A program made the translations under genes and the position numbers. Below the pieces are notes generated by a model. The model searched no databases. It saw only the letters and a list, made by a program, of their open reading frames with translations, and was not told the DNA's origin. Positions 31,783-32,633 of a stretch of 32,633 nt of DNA are shown piece after piece. This DNA comes from Bifidobacterium breve (GTDB lineage Bacteria; Actinomycetota; Actinomycetes; S36-B12). The stretch's first letter is position 1. Each line of letters begins with the position of its first letter. The stretch spans positions 1 to 32,633 of the forward strand of contig CAMBQX010000003.1 in the NCBI GenBank assembly GCA_945870085.1, in the 5' to 3' direction.

Positions 31783-32633
31783 CTACCGAAGCGTCCGCGC
31801 GTGCTGAACCGCCTGTTGCACGAAGTATGCGACCTGCTCATCTTCAACCAAAAAACCATCGTGCCCGTGTAGCGAGTGCACCGTATGCAACCCATCAGCG
31901 CCCGGCACCAGATCCACCAGTTGATGCTGCTGGCGATTTGGAAATAGCCGATCAGAATCGATTGCCACGACGGTCAACGGAACACTGACGCGACCCAGCG
32001 CCGCTTCGACACCCCCACGACCTCGGCCAACATCGAACAAACTCATCGCGTTTGTCAAAGTGACGTAGGTATTGGCATCAAAGCGCCGCGCGAGTTTTTC
32101 AGCGTGGTGGTCAAGGTATGAAGTGATCGCAAATGGTGCCAGCGGCTGGCCAACAGTTTGACCGGAGACGTCATGGGGATCGACACTTTGTATTTCGCGG
32201 CCGAAGCGTTCATCTAGCTCATCTGAGCTGCGATAGGTTAAATGCGCGATTCTTCGAGCGATCCCCATCCCAATATGCGGACCTTGGCCCGGTGCGGCGT
32301 CGTAATAATCACCGCCATTAAATCCTGCATCCGCGTAGATAGCCGACAATTGCGTTACGTGGGTGCCAATTTGGTCGGCTGAAACCGCTGCGGTCGTGCC
32401 GAGCACCAGTCCCCCGCGAATCCGGTCCGGGTGTACCACCAGCCACTCGAGTACCCGCATGCCGCCCAAGGATGGGCCAAGCATCAGCGCCCAAGAATCA
32501 ATACCGAGGGCATTGGTAAGTTGCACTTCAACTTTAACCATGTCGCCAACGGTTATTACCGGAAAGCGGCTCCCCCAGGCTCGACCATCCGGTGCCAACG
32601 ACGCTGGCCCGGTAGTGCCCTGGCAGCCGCCCA
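31783..32633 (-). CDS. metX: Homoserine O-acetyltransferase, MetX family (5' end missing)
   Basis: This alpha/beta-hydrolase acylates homoserine in methionine synthesis. The frame is open to the right edge; the visible 283 residues begin with GGCQGTTGPASLAP and continue DGRAWGSRFPVITVGDMVKVE. The nucleophile elbow is GPSLGGMRVLEW, the catalytic Asp lies in AIDSDRLFPNRQQ and the His in LHGHDGFL. Acetyl versus succinyl specificity is not determined; actinobacterial enzymes are usually acetyltransferases. The TTG at 32598 is internal to the family alignment, not the true start. The first ~90 residues are outside the window. Confidence 0.94.
   Translation of the reverse strand, partial: GGCQGTTGPASLAPDGRAWGSRFPVITVGDMVKVEVQLTNALGIDSWALMLGPSLGGMRVLEWLVVHPDRIRGGLVLGTTAAVSADQIGTHVTQLSAIYADAGFNGGDYYDAAPGQGPHIGMGIARRIAHLTYRSSDELDERFGREIQSVDPHDVSGQTVGQPLAPFAITSYLDHHAEKLARRFDANTYVTLTNAMSLFDVGRGRGGVEAALGRVSVPLTVVAIDSDRLFPNRQQHQLVDLVPGADGLHTVHSLHGHDGFLVEDEQVAYFVQQAVQHARTLR

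Noticed and set aside
1..32633. tRNA/rRNA genes, CRISPR arrays, insertion sequences, prophage or toxin-antitoxin genes
   Set aside because: None seen on either strand by reading. Gene content is core chromosome with no transposase, integrase or spaced direct-repeat array.

Overview
The window is a gene-dense stretch of an actinobacterial (Actinomycetota) chromosome. GC is moderate, in the mid-50s percent by eye. Gaps are short (the largest is about 185 bp), 4-nt start/stop overlaps are common, and GTG and TTG starts are frequent. No tRNA, rRNA, CRISPR array, insertion sequence or phage gene is visible. The gene set and order match the conserved actinobacterial core around dxs, acnA, ceoB/ceoC, dut, suhB and sigA/hrdB known from Mycobacterium and Streptomyces. 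A ParC/ParE topoisomerase IV pair argues against mycobacteria, which lack it. The compactness fits a small-genome free-living lineage, but the sequence does not fix the genus.

Layout. Positions 1-7573 (minus strand) form a run of a KimA-type K+ transporter, a TRAM-domain RNA uridine methyltransferase, aconitase, a small conserved protein and dxs (cut by the left edge). Divergent from it, 7656-8980 encodes two TrkA-type RCK proteins. Positions 8993-11762 (minus) carry a hotdog thioesterase, dut, DUF3710, an OB-fold protein and a DUF3159 membrane protein. Positions 11804-14384 hold DUF3093, DUF4235, DUF4193, a gamma carbonic anhydrase and an inositol-monophosphatase-family enzyme. Positions 14444-16538 hold an MFS transporter and a SepH-like division protein without an ordinary start codon. 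Positions 16583-18974 (minus) hold DUF5998, a nucleotide pyrophosphatase/phosphodiesterase and thymidine kinase. Positions 19102-20909 are a pseudouridine-catabolism pair. Positions 21001-28402 hold parC, a sucrase/ferredoxin-like protein, a ferredoxin-NADP reductase, parE and a small DUF7455 protein. Positions 28467-32633 (minus) hold the principal sigma factor with a long Lys/Pro/Ala repeat tail, a secreted PKD-domain protein, a PPK2-type polyphosphate kinase and metX (cut by the right edge).

Functional themes are K+ homeostasis, nucleotide hygiene and salvage (dut, tdk, psuG/psuK), central metabolism and isoprenoid supply (acnA, dxs), methionine synthesis, chromosome topology and division, and sigma-A transcription.

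The most striking non-coding signal is a repeated promoter layout. At least ten genes have a TAnnnT -10 hexamer ending only 6-8 nt before the start codon, and several more have a weaker version. This implies widespread leaderless transcription. One such promoter sits in front of an ATT codon at the head of the sepH-like gene. Other points of interest are a perfect 8-2-8 palindrome just before acnA, an 11-bp direct repeat at 21-bp spacing over the psuG promoter, a 14-bp tandem duplication before the ferredoxin reductase gene, and a 72-bp higher-order repeat in the sigma factor gene.

No wholly new multi-gene system was found. This is mostly conserved core genome with some unusual regulatory detail.
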